A DNA stretch of 64,000 nt from Eledone cirrhosa. Taxonomy: Eukaryota > Mollusca > Cephalopoda > Octopoda > Eledonidae. The stretch lies in the NCBI GenBank assembly GCA_964016885.1, contig OZ024743.1, forward strand, positions 189,644,353-189,708,352, in the 5' to 3' direction. The notes below the pieces were generated by a model, which worked only from the letters and a program-made list of their open reading frames with translations, made no database searches and was not told where the DNA came from. This document shows positions 1 to 11,015 of the stretch, one piece after another. A program made the position numbers and the translations under genes. Positions within the stretch are counted from its first letter, which is position 1; the number at the start of each line of letters is the position of its first letter.

Positions 1-2230
1 AGAAAACATGCACATAAACACATGCGCAAACAGAGACAACAATAAATAAATAGACAAATAAAAAATAGAATAAGTAAACTTTTCAATGGGAGGAAACATA
101 ATAGTATCACTGATTATGTCACAAGTGTGTGATAAAAGAACTCTGAGACACTATATATATATATATATATACATTTTTTTTTTTAACTGTTGGTCAATGA
201 TAAGCCTTGATTGGCAGTCAAATTAACTATAGGGATACAAAATATACAAAAACGAAAACCAACCAAAACCAAACAGTGAGTGTGTTTTATAATATATTTC
301 TGGCAATATTATAACAATATGACCCTCCCCAAATATAAGAATACATACACATGCATATATATATATATATACACTGACCGCATTTCCTAGGAACAAGGTG
401 ACACCCTGTATATATATCTGTAAAATGGTTGGCAATTGAATGGTAACAATATAGTATAGAGAGGACTCTTCAGTCCTGTCAATAACATGGCTACTACACT
501 AGTGCCAGAGTCATATTAAAATGTACTCAATAGAAAGTGATTTGCATAAGAAAGGCATCCTGACACAATGGAGTGTATCTGAATGAGATGTGGTTCATTG
601 ATAAGTCTAAAGGCACAATAACTGACTTGGTTTGTAAAACACCATCAAACCCATACTCTTGTGCCACATGATTTGGGGGTTTAGTGCCAATGTGTGGCAA
701 CTTGGGAAAGTATCTTCTATTATTACCTTGGGTTGACCAATGCCTTGTGAGTGAAATTTGGTAGTTGGACTGCTCTGTGGGAGGAGATTTAGCAACTCCT
801 TTCAGCATCAACAGTATTGATGGCTCTGTCATCATGTCAGCATATGTTACAGTAGTGAAACAAGTAGCAGTGATAGTAATGAAAACACCATGTAAATGGA
901 TGTGTATGTGTATATATATATATATATGTGGGTGTGTGCACCATCTAGTGGATCCCAGCAGAAGCAGGGAGGTATAACTGCCTATATGTATTTTAAACTT
1001 AATGGTTCTCATCAGAACAGTGCTTCTTCCTTGCTACCCTCTACCATTAAGTTCGAAACAACAGACAAACTGCCTTTGTCACTTGAATAAGTTCTATATG
1101 AGTACACAATTTACATAGTAAAAAGCTTGCTTACAAAACTAGCACATATCTTAAACTAAGTCCTCGAGATAATATGTGAGCTTTAAATGATTAATATTCA
1201 AGAAGTAGTAGTTTATTATGAAGTTGTTGTATGCCTCCTTCTCTAATATATTTAAGCTACTCTTGATATGCTTAACTATATACCAACTTTGTCTAAAAGC
1301 ACTGTATTCTACTCATCTTTCCTTGTTTCTTACTTCATTTATATCTTGTTTTGTGATGTTTCGACTAAATACTTAAATTAATGCTGACTACTGAGAACTT
1401 CTTTGCCTTGAAAGGATTTTCTTAGTGTTCTTCCTCCTAGCCAGCCAATAATTAAAACTGTATACAGAATTTTTCTATGCAAATTATCTGTATCACATTC
1501 AAAGATGTTATGAAATATTTAGGGACCCTGCAAGCTTCAGTCTATGTTTGTAACATTCTTATTTCTTTTCTCTTCCCAAAGTGAAAAGACTGAGATTGAA
1601 GAATATTAGATTAAGTGGTTATATATTTCGACTAATTATATAAACCCCATAAATAAAGTAACTTGATATCTTAGAGACGTTACAAAGTAATAAAAAAATG
1701 TTTCATAATCAAAATTAAGTTAAATGTATCTTGATGTATACTTTTAATCATATCATTTGATACGATAAAATGAATAAAAGCTAGAATTTATCTGATTAGT
1801 TTATTTCCTGGTTCTGGAAATTCTTCCAGTGATTTTAAGAATACTAAATCTCTAGGGATACTAACAATCGGTCATTGTTAAACCAAAATCTGATGCCAAT
1901 GATGAGAATGAAATAATTCATAGAACTTTCAAATGCAATACAAGTGACAAATAATAAACAGCACTTTGTGAAAGTGATTAATATATTGCAAGTATATTTG
2001 TTTGAAAACACAATATTGTTTCCATGCTGGAGTGCTAATACCAATTCCCCAGCCATTCCTGTAGATGCTGGGTGATTAATGATATTTGATAGTCAAACCG
2101 CAATTTAATATATCTCACAAGATGAATACAGATTGCTCTGTGAATTAAACCTGAATTACTTTGAAGTGAAACATACTAAACAGATATTCCAAGTTCTATA
2201 AAGAGAAGATGGAGAAGGAGATTTAGAATG
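1..2230. other. AT-rich non-coding DNA with microsatellites
   Basis: I recognise no gene or complete transposon here. Short (AT)n tracts lie near 152-171, 356-372 and 913-927. The open frames in 527-1090 run through these tracts and have no family resemblance. A lone GACACCCTG motif near 393 resembles the end of some DNA transposons but has no partner. Confidence 0.6.
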
Positions 2231-2231
2231 A

Positions 2232-2819
2232 GAAGCATGTAGTGTCTTCACCATATATATATTATATTACTATGTGTGTATAGTTCCACATATACCTTGA
2301 GAAGTATGTAGTGTCTTCACCATATATATATTATATTACTATGTGTGTATAGTTCCACATATACCTTGAGAAGCATGTAGTGTCTTCACCATATATATAT
2401 TATATTACTATCTGTGTATAGTTCCACATATACCTTGAGAAGCATGTAGTGTCTTCACCATATATATATTATATTACTATGTGTGTATAGTTCCACATAT
2501 ACCTTGAGAAGCATGTAGTGTCTTCACCATATATATATTATATTACTATGTGTGTATAGTTCCACATATACCTTGAGAAGCATGTAGTGTCTTCACCATA
2601 TATATATTATATTACTATGTGTGTATAGTTCCACATATACCTTGAGAAGCATGTAGTGTCTTCACCATATATATATTATATTACTATGTGTGTGTATAGT
2701 TCCACATATACCTTGAGAAGTATGTAGTGTCTTCACCATATATATATTATATTACTATGTGTGTATAGTTCCACCATATATATATTATATTACTATGTGT
2801 GTATAGTTCCACATATACC
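2232..2819. repeat. 69-bp tandem repeat, about 8 copies
   Basis: The unit begins GAAGCATGTAGTGTCTTCAC, continues through an AT-rich core and ends TATACCTTGAG. Copies start at about 2232, 2301, 2370, 2439, 2508, 2577, 2646 and 2717. The period is exactly 69 bp except for one copy lengthened by a GT insertion, and the last copy is cut short. Copies are nearly identical (single-base differences such as GAAGT/GAAGC), which points to recent expansion. No coding potential is seen. Confidence 0.95.
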
Positions 2820-3700
2820 TATATTTGATTCAAATAATATTTAGCTGATGTGTGAGCAATGCACTAAACTAAATTCTTTTAAGTTTAGTAAAACTGAAGT
2901 AGTTGTGAAACTAAACTGGTCAGATGTTTTAGTTAGTAGTGACTGTAATTGCCATTTTATATTCAAAATGTTCTTGTTGATTCATGAAATACAATTTGAT
3001 TAAAACTGTTCAAGTCCTCCAGACAAGGTCCTCACCACACACACATGAACATATATAGGTATGTTTTTAAACGTGTTAGAATATATAAACAAATACAGAA
3101 GAGAGCATCTGGTGCATACTTCTTTATTCACGAGGTATATGATGAACAATTCTGTAGTTACTCCAAATGGTACACACATATGCATGCACACACAAGCTGT
3201 GCATGGTAGGTTGGTTGGTGACTAAACTGGCAACCCCACCAATATTGTGAGGAATGTAATTTGGGACACCCTGCAGGATGAAAAACAAAATCTGTCAAAG
3301 GGCGGAGGAACTCAAGAGAATCAACAGCCATCTAATATTTTTTTCTTATTTTTTTGTGGAGCAAGAGACTCCTGGTCTTCATTATGACATCTCTCTAGGA
3401 GAAGGTCACTCTGATATAAAACCTGTGACTCATTTACATTCAATGATGTAGACCAAGTTCTACTTTTTGGGTAAATGTATTCGATGTTCAGAGAGTGGGA
3501 TTGGCCCCGTGCAAAGCCTTTCCTCACTTAAAAAAGCTTCAAGCACAGGCATCGCTTGATATGTGACATTTTTTGTGATGCATGGTATTGGTGGCCATAG
3601 GCAAGTCTCTAAAAAGCCACGTCCATGATGCTCATGCTTAATTATCATGTGATGACATTACTCGAGATCGTGTTGCAGCCATCATATATACATTATACAT
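2820..3700. other. Unassigned non-coding DNA
   Basis: I recognise no family here. Minus-strand frames of 60-70 codons between 3000 and 3650 show no motif. A GGGACACCCTGCAGG motif near 3266 is similar to transposon ends but is isolated. Confidence 0.5.
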
Positions 3701-3707
3701 ATACATA

Positions 3708-3978
3708 CATCATCATCATCACTGTTTTACATACATTCTTCCACACTAGCATGGGTTAGATGGGTCGTTCCATCATGAGCAGTCGGCTGGCCTTGTCTTG
3801 CTCATACAGGAACTGATTCTGGCTTGATTTCTACAGCTGGATGCCCTTCCTAACACCAACCTCATTTACAGTGAGTGCTGAGTGCTTTTTTTCTGTGGTG
3901 CCTGCATGACCACTTTACAGTGTGGGCTGGGTGCTTTTTTGCAGTGGGAGGGGTGGGGGCATATTGTCTATATAGGCA
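3708..3978 (-). mobile_element. 3' tail of RTE-like LINE or LINE-tailed SINE
   Basis: Read on the minus strand this ends in (ATG)n and contains the module seen in the tail of the 51.6 kb LINE: a TTGGTGTTAGGAAGGGCATC core, a CATGCTAGTGTGGAAGA-like segment and a terminal ATG repeat. It also carries the TATTGCCTATATG-like stretch that follows the ORF stop of the 37 kb LINE copy. No protein-coding part remains. It lies head to head with the tail of the SINE at 4001-4401. Confidence 0.8.
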
Positions 3979-3980
3979 AC

Positions 3981-4625
3981 GAATTGGCAGAGTCATTAAG
4001 GAGGCACATGGCTTAGTGGTTAGAGCATTGACCTTGCAATCGAAAGGTTGTGAGTACAATTCTCAGACCGGGTGATGTGTTGTGTCCTTGAGCAAGACAC
4101 TTTATTTCACATTGCTCCAGTTTACTCAGCTGTAGAAATGAGATGATAGGGATTGGGGTCCATATCATTCCACTGTAAAGTGGTCATGGAGGTGCCACGG
4201 AAAAATAAGCACCCATCCGACACTGTAAAGTGGCCGTGTAGGTGCCACGGCAAAAAACCACCCAGCACTCACTGTAAACGAGGTTGGTGTTAGGAAGGGC
4301 ATCCAGCTGTAGAAATCAAGCCAGAATCAGTTCCCGTCCCACCCTTTCAAACAGGGAAAAAGCGGACGTAAAATGAAATGATGATGATGATGATGATGAT
4401 GATTAAGATTTTCGATAGAATGCTTTACTGTATTTGTCCCATCTCATTGCACCCTCTGTGTTCAATTCCCACAGTGTATCGATTTTGCCTTTCATCCTTT
4501 CGAGGTCAATAAAAAAATACCAGTCCTGTACTAGGGTCGATTCTTCCTCTATAGAAAAAAATGGCTGTGTACAGGCATGGAGAGGGTTGGGCTCCACCAG
4601 GTTTAAATATGCCCTACACCTGCCA
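3981..4625 (+). mobile_element. OR-type SINE split by another SINE
   Basis: The head (about 3981-4000, GAATTGGCAGAGTCATTAAG) and body (4408-4625) together match the OR-type SINE consensus seen elsewhere in this window. The body carries a B-box-like GTGTTCAATTCCC and CTTTCATCCTTTCGAGGTC. The interrupting sequence is the SINE at 4001-4401, flanked by ATTAAG at 3995-4000 and again at 4402-4407. The body resembles the copy at 57110-57360, including a ...GGAGAGGGTTGGGCT... 3' part. Confidence 0.75.
4001..4401 (+). mobile_element. tRNA-derived SINE with LINE-like tail, full length
   Basis: The head has a tRNA-like A box (GGCTTAGTGGTTAGAGCATT) and B box (GGTTGTGAGTACAATTCTC), so it would be transcribed by RNA polymerase III. 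A central domain (CTTGAGCAAGACACTTTATT, then CATTGCTCCAG) is also present in copies at 9.7, 14.5, 31.6, 38.8, 42.3 and 60.0 kb. The 3' half has two ~56-bp subrepeats around GTAAAGTGG..GTGCCACGG. It then has the GTTGGTGTTAGGAAGGGCAT module shared with the LINE tail, and ends in (ATG)n. The ATTAAG target duplication shows that it jumped into an older SINE. Confidence 0.9.
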
Positions 4626-4835
4626 GGTAAAGGATCATTATCCTTATATATATATATATAATAATAATAATAGGGTTAAAGTATCGTAGGAGAGGATGAA
4701 GCTGAGAGATACAAAGAGGTGCGATACAGAATACTAAATGCTAATAGCCGAAGCGTAGTGTGCTCGATGCTTGGATTAACAGGGTTAAATATTAGAGAAG
4801 GTTAATATTTTACATAAGGTTTAAGCAGAGCTGGA
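4626..4835. other. Short AT and AAT microsatellite and unique DNA
   Basis: An (AT)n/(AAT)n tract at about 4647-4672 is followed by unique sequence with no recognised feature up to the palindrome. Confidence 0.6.
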
Positions 4836-4990
4836 ATAAGGAAATGAATGAGTGTCTAAAGAGTTACAAGCCGTTAAAACATTTCTTTATATAGCTCTTA
4901 AACGTGTTTCACCCAGAAACACTTGTAAGAGCTATATAAAGAAATGTTTTAACGGCTTGTAACTCTTTAGACACTCATTCATTTGCTTAT
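4836..4990. repeat. Near-perfect 155-bp palindrome (long hairpin)
   Basis: The left arm 4842-4910 and right arm 4916-4984 are complementary at 67 of 69 positions around a 5-base ACCCA loop. The two mismatches are close to the loop. Pairing extends by ATAAG/CTTAT at the outer ends (4836-4840 and 4986-4990) after one mismatch. The first arm bases are AAATGAATGAGTGTCTAAAG. As RNA this would fold into a ~75-bp stem. It could be a small foldback transposon, a hairpin-RNA precursor, or an inverted duplication (biological or assembly-made). Confidence 0.95.
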
Positions 4991-5039
4991 ATATATATAT
5001 ATGTGTGTGTATGTGTCATCTCTTCTGTGAGTTTCATTT

Positions 5040-5545
5040 GAAATCAGCTCTCACCATCACCATCTAGGTCTTGTTTGGCCTACCTCTACTGCAGCATGTC
5101 ATCACTGGGAGTTTCTGGCAATTCTTCACCCACCGATCTTCATCCATGCACAGCACATGTTCATACCAATGCAGTCTCTTCTCTTGCACACTGTATCTTA
5201 TACCCAGTTACTCTCTCAGTTCATCCATGCTTTGTCAAACTTACAGATTCATATGGCACATCCAACAAAGCATGCTTGCCTCGTTTCTCTCGTCTTCACA
5301 TGTACCCTGCATTTACTGCCCATGTCTCACTGCATTATAATGCAGCATTGCACTTCGCACTCAGGCATCATACAGTCAACCTTTCATTCATAGGGAGAAC
5401 CTTTTGCTGCTAACAGAGGCTGCATTCCCCTAAACATCTTACACTCTGTCCTTATTCTAGCTACTATGTTTTTGGAGGACCTTCCTCTACTGCTAACTAT
5501 ATCACCTAACAGAAGCTATCAACCATTTCTCTGGATGCCTCATAA
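5040..5545 (-). pseudogene. RTE-like LINE, C-terminal ORF fragment (degraded)
   Basis: The minus strand reads as the region between the zinc finger and the C-terminus of the LINE at 51.6 kb. It has a VDSFCYLGD-like stretch, RIRTE.K.FR, LLAAKGS and a ...MMPE... (DAC.R) stretch, in several frames because of indels. Open frames on the plus strand are shadows. Together with 5890-6505 it appears to be one element whose RT core was deleted. No intact ORF remains. Confidence 0.7.
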
Positions 5546-5889
5546 GATTAGAAAAGGTTTATATCATTTTTTTTATTTCCTTATTATTTTTGGCACTCTT
5601 ACAATCAATTGACCTGGAACATCTACTACATATAAAGTCTTATAAACTTACAATGTTCCTCTAGGTCATATATGTCTAACTCCTCTTCCTTCTCATATGC
5701 CTAATGTAAAGCTTTCCTAAACCTATACTTAACAGAAAGGTCCTTTAGCCTCCAAACTCTCTCCCTCCAGATTTTCCTGTGTTTCCTGTTTTACCTTAAG
5801 CTTATTCTGATGTTGCTAATAAATTCATATTGGGCAGAGCATTATTCTCTGTGGAATGTCTTAACATTTTTAACTATCTGTCTATCTTG

Positions 5890-6505
5890 TTTTCTAAAAA
5901 GTTAAAAGTTAATGTGGCCCATGTGTTCACCTGACTTGTAGCTGATCAGGTGACTGGCCAGCTTTCTGATGTTTAAATCATTTGCATCACAGAATTCCAG
6001 GAGTCTCATTCCCTCTTCATTTCTTGAGCCATAGCCATAGCCATTGCCACTGTGTATACTGGTGTTTCCATACCTGTGCAGTCCAACATACCCATTAAAG
6101 CTACCCGCTAGAATGATAAGGTCTCGCTCATCAGTAACTGTTGTTGTTTGCAAAAAGTTGTTAATAAAAGTAGTCCTTTTACTCCTTACTTAGTCCTGCT
6201 TATGGTGCATAGCTAGAGATAATTGTTGTCATTCTATTGCCTATGGCTATTTGATAATTTTGGTGCTTACTCTACTTTGATTACATTATCCATCAACTTC
6301 TCAGTTAGTAGAATGACTACTCCACCTTTGTTACCTACACAGAAGAGTTTGTATCTACATTGATTGTCTGTGAGAAGACTTGAGAAGTGCCTCGCCATCT
6401 TACCTCCTAAACACAGCACATATCCACTAGTTGCCTCATAAGCAAATCCACAATTTCACCTGATCAACCTTTCAGTGTGCATGCATTTAGTGTAGCAGCT
6501 CTGAG
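5890..6505 (-). pseudogene. RTE-like LINE, AP-endonuclease domain fragment
   Basis: Read on the minus strand from about 6505, frames with stops give TLNACTLKG.SGEIVDLL, then LVDMCCV, then GGVVILLTEKLMDNVIKVE. A 6153-5902 frame then carries IILAGSFNGYVGLHRYG, a GYGSRNEEG.RLLEFCDANDL stretch and SYKSGEHMGHINF. These are the conserved segments of the apurinic-like endonuclease of RTE-type elements, often annotated craniofacial-development-protein-2-like. The equivalent part of the 54 kb copy has AGDRNGHVGQ and SGEHTSQIDY. Here D is replaced by S in the GDxN motif, so the enzyme is dead. Confidence 0.8.
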
Positions 6506-6757
6506 ATAATGAATTATATATATGGATATTGAATTTCTCATACCAGAAGGCCCAGTAATATTAAATATGAGACATCCAATATTAACATGTTAACTTTATG
6601 CTTTAGTAATTTGTTGATACAGCTTACACCAGTATGAACAGATTTAATCTCCATATACTGGTTATTCTGTCGGTAGTTTAGTATTTCTGTTAAAATATGC
6701 TGACTGACACTTCGACTTTAGTCAGTTGTTTTTCTTGATAAGATTATGTAGATAAAA
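6506..6757. other. Unassigned non-coding DNA
   Basis: No recognised feature. Confidence 0.5.
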
Positions 6758-6897
6758 AGGGTGGGGATGGTGAGAGCTGACCTCAGATCGCTGAAGTTCA
6801 CAGGAAAGATGACGAGGGACCATGACAAAGGGAGAGATGCTGAAGAGGACCTGTCCCACCCTTATAAGCAGGACGTAAAATTATAATGATGATGATC
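6758..6897 (+). pseudogene. LINE C-terminus and 3' tail fragment
   Basis: The DNA around GTGAGAGCTGACCTCAGATC translates to VRADLRSLKF, then a frameshifted DHDK..RD, ending CPT-like and with an ATGATGATG tail. It matches the better preserved copy at 39083-39265 (VRADLKSLKLTEAMTKDYDMW). It is a 5'-truncated copy of a second RTE-like subfamily, distinct from the 51.6 kb LINE but similar in its final ~50 residues. Confidence 0.7.
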
Positions 6898-6939
6898 AAT
6901 CAATTCAAAAACATATATTTTCGATAATTGTTTTGATTA

Positions 6940-6973
<34 letters not shown>

Positions 6974-8520
6974 CAATTGACCATAATTAACGTTGAAATA
7001 ATAGTATTATTGATATAATAAACACAATTATTATTCTATGTTCCTTGTTGTGGTATTTAATAAAGTGTGCACGTCTTCCCCCATATTTTCTTCTTTATTA
7101 TTCCACTTTTTTTTCTTTATTTTCCCTACCTACTTTTATCTATACGATTATTATTTGTTACATAGTGTATAACTTTATCCAACCCCACATATATTGTATT
7201 CCCTACCTTGATAACATTTGTTGTATATATGTACAAGCACTTGTAGCTAAATTTTTTGAAATACCACATATAATTGTTCCTAACAAATTCAAGAAAATAA
7301 CACCTTTCATTAAAATAGGCCCTCATTTAATAAAGATAAATGAATGTATGTCTTGAAGAAACTCTCTTACTCCAGAACCCATTGTTATGGACTGTGACTG
7401 AATGATCAAGTCTTCTCCATAGTATTTTCTTCTTTTGTCTTGTGAAAAAATCTATAGCAAAACAGTGGCTGGCATTCCATTTGCTATGCTGTGTGTGAGG
7501 ATGTGTTTGTATGTTTTTGTGTAAATTTATGTGCATGTGTTTGTGTGAATGTATGTGTATTTGTGTAAATGTATGTCTGTGAGTATGTATTTTTCTAAGT
7601 GTGTCTGTGTTTGTGCGTTTATATTTATGTACTCATACATATAAATGTATGCACACATATACATATATCTGTCAATGTGTTGAAAAAAATCCTAGTATAA
7701 GTAAAAATCTAAAAGAAACATTGGGAAAATATGCCATGCCCATACATTGGTCTACGTTTACAACATTTTCCATTTCTATAAAAACAAAAACAATTAGACT
7801 ATCGGGGAAATCTTAAGATCTGTTTGGGTTAAAAGGCAGTTACGGAATTTATGAATGGTTCGAAAGTCATTCAATCATTGTACACCAATAACCACTGAAA
7901 TACATCATTGTTAAGTACAGACTTCCAGTACATCATATAACCCTGTCACCCACCAAAAATAATAACCCCACCACCACCACCACCAATGAGTAGTACTGCC
8001 CAGGCTGCTGAGCACTGGTACAGATGAAAATATACATATATATGTGTGTGTTGTGTCAAGGTTTACTTTTGATTTTGTGTCTGTGCTTACATTCTTTTAC
8101 TTAGCAGTTTAACAAAAGCAAAACTATGTGATCAATTTTAAGGTGGTGCCATACTACAGTCTCACCCTGACAACTGATATCAGAAAATGTTTAATAAGTA
8201 ACAATATATATAAATTAATAGTATTTGCAGTGCATTAGTATGTGTGTGTATGTGTACATATATATATATATGGGGGGGGGGTGATAAATTTCAAGATATT
8301 TGTGAAGGAAATGTCTCCATGTTAATTAATAAAAATAGCCGAAAGGTATTCTGGGTAAACATGACAATGATTGGATAAACTTGACAATGATAAACTCCAC
8401 ATTTTTAAAGCTACTTTGTTTCATCAAAATATTGGAATATAATTTCATCCAACCACTCCTGCTATATTGCAATATATACACAAATATACCATATATGACA
8501 CATGCACACACACATTTATA
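6898..8520. other. AT-rich non-coding DNA with microsatellites
   Basis: (AT)n at about 6942-6970, TG/TA-rich DNA at 7490-7680 and G-run DNA near 8270-8281. The frames at 7045-7356 and 7126-7326 oppose each other and have no motif. No gene recognised. Confidence 0.5.
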
Positions 8521-8598
8521 TATACAGGGTGTCCCCAAAAATATATAAACACTTCAACACCATTCTATTCAAGGTGCGTATACATTGTTTGGGACACA

Positions 8599-8644
<46 letters not shown>

Positions 8645-9200
8645 TAAGACAGGGGGGAAGAAAAAATGGCTTCACTTGTATTTCAACAAATTTATTTTCT
8701 TCACAAAATCCAAAAAGAATTTTTTTCCGGATTAGAGAAAAATTTTTTTTTTATAAATTAAGTTGTTGGTTGTTGGTTAGGTCTTAGGAGTTCTTGGTAA
8801 CGTAGGAGGTATTGTTTCGTTTTTAGAAAGACCTTTCACGCTGAGGTGCGCTTGTCAAACTGATGTGTATGTGGTGTGTTGTTCTATATATAGGGATTTA
8901 ACATGTTTGTGGTGTGGTGGGGTTTTTTTGTTTTTTTTCCTCCCCCTTTAATAAGTGTAGGGGTGTAGGTGTGTTGAAAAAATGTTAATAGCAGTAATGA
9001 GTTGAGACAGTGAGTAGGGTTGGGTGGGGAGAAATGTAGCAAGTGCGGCCTGCCCCGGTCATTCTCGAAAAATTCCTTTATTTAGGGGAAAAAGCTTTTA
9101 GTATTCCTTTGTATCGAAAATGGTCATAGGCAAACCACACCTGCCAAGCTTGTAAACAATTATTTTTTTCTGAAGAATTTTTCTACGTCCATCCCAAAAT
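8521..9200. other. Unidentified sequence, possibly a repeat
   Basis: It starts with an ATACAGGGTGTCCCCAAAAA motif (a common DNA-transposon end) next to a (CT)n(AT)n tract (8598-8643). After this comes 500 bp of T- and G-rich sequence that I cannot assign. No matching inverted end is seen. Confidence 0.35.
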
Positions 9201-9204
9201 TAGT

Positions 9205-9643
9205 CCTTTGTTCAACACACACAGGCATATGTAGGAATATATAGGCACACACCATCAATCACACACCCATGTACATATACATCCACATACATACATAAAA
9301 ACATATAAAGACACATATAAAAACACATATACACATACGTACACACACGAATATGTACTCATACCTCCACATGGGTATATATATATATATACATACATAC
9401 ATATACACACATAAAGATACATAACTAAATATACATATATACACATACACACACACATACACACACACACACACACACGTGTACACACACACACACACAC
9501 ATATACATATGTCCGTATATATACATCCGTTCACACATACATGCATACACACACACACACATACACACATATATATATAGAGGCATACACATACATACAC
9601 ATATATACATATATATATATATATATATACACATAAACACATA
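9205..9643. repeat. CA/TA-rich microsatellite block
   Basis: Interrupted (CA)n, (CATA)n and (AT)n tracts. Minus-strand frames as long as 188 codons cross it, but they are dominated by repeated Cys-Val and Tyr-Ile pairs, the expected translation of the repeat. Confidence 0.95.
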
Positions 9644-9934
9644 CAACGAAAGGTTGTGAGTTCAATTCTCAGACCGGGTGATGTGTTGTTTCCTTGAGCA
9701 AGACACTTTATTTCACATTGCTCCAGTTTACTCAGCTGTAGAAATGAGATGATAGGGATTGGGGTCCATATCATTCCCCTGAAAAGTGGTCGTGGAGGTG
9801 CCACGGCAAAAAAAGCACCCAGCACTCACTGTAAAATGAGGTTGGTGTTAGGAACGGCATCCAGCTGTAGAAATCAAGCCAGAATCAGTTCCTGTCCCAC
9901 CCTAGCAAGCAGGGAAAAAGTGGACGTAAAATGA
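9644..9934 (+). mobile_element. tRNA-derived SINE, 5'-truncated
   Basis: It begins at the B box (GGTTGTGAGTTCAATTCTC) directly after the microsatellite. The central domain CTTGAGCAAGACACTTTATT and the GAGGTTGGTGTTAGGAA tail module are the same as in the 4.0 kb copy. It has lost one of the two ~56-bp subrepeats. The A box is missing, probably replaced by microsatellite growth or 5' truncation. Confidence 0.9.
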
Positions 9935-9977
9935 TATATATATATACATATATATACACATTTATATATATATGTAT

Positions 9978-10120
9978 ATTAGAAAACCTCCCACATAGTC
10001 CTATATGAGTGAGACACGGTCACCCGACCAATCTTGCCTCAAATGGGACAACTCCCGTCTAACCCATGCTAGCATGGAAGATGGACATTAAATGAAGATG
10101 ATGATGATGATGATAATTAC
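9978..10120 (+). mobile_element. LINE/SINE 3' tail fragment
   Basis: AGAAAACCTCCCACATAGTC through CATGCTAGCATGGAAGATGG to (ATG)n matches the end of the LINE tail at 34.5 kb and 13.2 kb. It is truncated to the last ~140 bases. Confidence 0.85.
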
Positions 10121-10850
10121 ATAGAATAATAAATACATATATGTTTGTGGGCATATTAAAAAAAAAATATATATATATAAATATATATATATACAAATAT
10201 ATACATATAGTGTGGTGTGTGTGTGTGTGTGGGGGGGGGGGATATGTCTTTTTTCCATCCAAATGCAAAGGTGCAATTGAAGTAACAGACTAATTTTCCC
10301 TAACAAACTCTCAATTATCTATAAATATATTTTACATAAGTGGTAATTTGTCCCGGAGGCTTCTAGTTTTTTTTTTTTTTGTTTTTTTTTTCTGTTAGCA
10401 TCAATGAATGTTTGAAATATGTTTCCTTGTTTTCCTTTGTGTTGTAGAGATATAAAGAGAGAATATGAATCTCAAGTACTTTTCACTGCTTAGACCTGGA
10501 GAATCTTGAACAAGTATGCCTATTACTAAAGTATTCCAACCATGACTATCCTTTTCATTTCATTTTTTCTGTCAATACTTTATGTAAAACTGTATTATCC
10601 AGTTTGTAATTTTTTTTCTGATGATAGTGGAGTACATTTTTTGAGAGATTTGACTGACGTTTCTGGTATGGGGATCAAGACTCAGTGTATGAATGCATAC
10701 CTCCTGATGGAATTGCAGGGGTGCTGTTGTAATATATGGCATGACTTTGACATTTTAAACTTGGTGGATCTACCCACTCTCCAGGTCAGAACATAACTAG
10801 AGAATATTCCAGAGAAGAACAGTAATAGAGAAGAATTGAGAAAAGATATG
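10121..10850. other. Microsatellite and unassigned DNA
   Basis: (AT)n, (GT)n and a G run at about 10165-10240, then poly-T at 10368-10391. The plus-strand frame at 10542-10796 shows no family motif. Confidence 0.5.
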
Positions 10851-10854
10851 GAGG

Positions 10855-11015
10855 AAGAATCGACACTATTACTGGATTGGTACTTTCTTTATCAACCTCA
10901 AAAGCATGAAAGGTGAAGTTGATTTTAGCAAGGTTTGAGCTGAATGTACTGAGAACCAGAACAAATAAAACATTCCATCTGATGTTCTAACAACTCAGCT
11001 AATTTATTATTTAAA
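10855..11015 (-). mobile_element. OR-type SINE, old and divergent
   Basis: The minus-strand sequence retains the order of OR-type landmarks: a B-box region, CTTTCATGCTTTTGAGGTTG and AAAGTACCAATCCAG. It is strongly mutated. Confidence 0.6.

Noticed and set aside
2232..2819. CRISPR-like array
   Set aside because: Repeats are contiguous without unique spacers, and the DNA is clearly eukaryotic.
4010..4075. Possible tRNA gene
   Set aside because: A and B boxes are present, but no cloverleaf can be drawn and the unit continues into a SINE body and tail. The same applies to the heads at 42.3 and 47.6 kb.
5071..5413. Three overlapping plus-strand ORFs of 78-112 codons
   Set aside because: They are the antisense of the degraded LINE C-terminus on the minus strand.
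9255..9825. 188-codon minus-strand ORF rich in Cys-Val and Tyr-Ile
   Set aside because: A translation of CA/TA microsatellite DNA joined to a SINE; no protein family.
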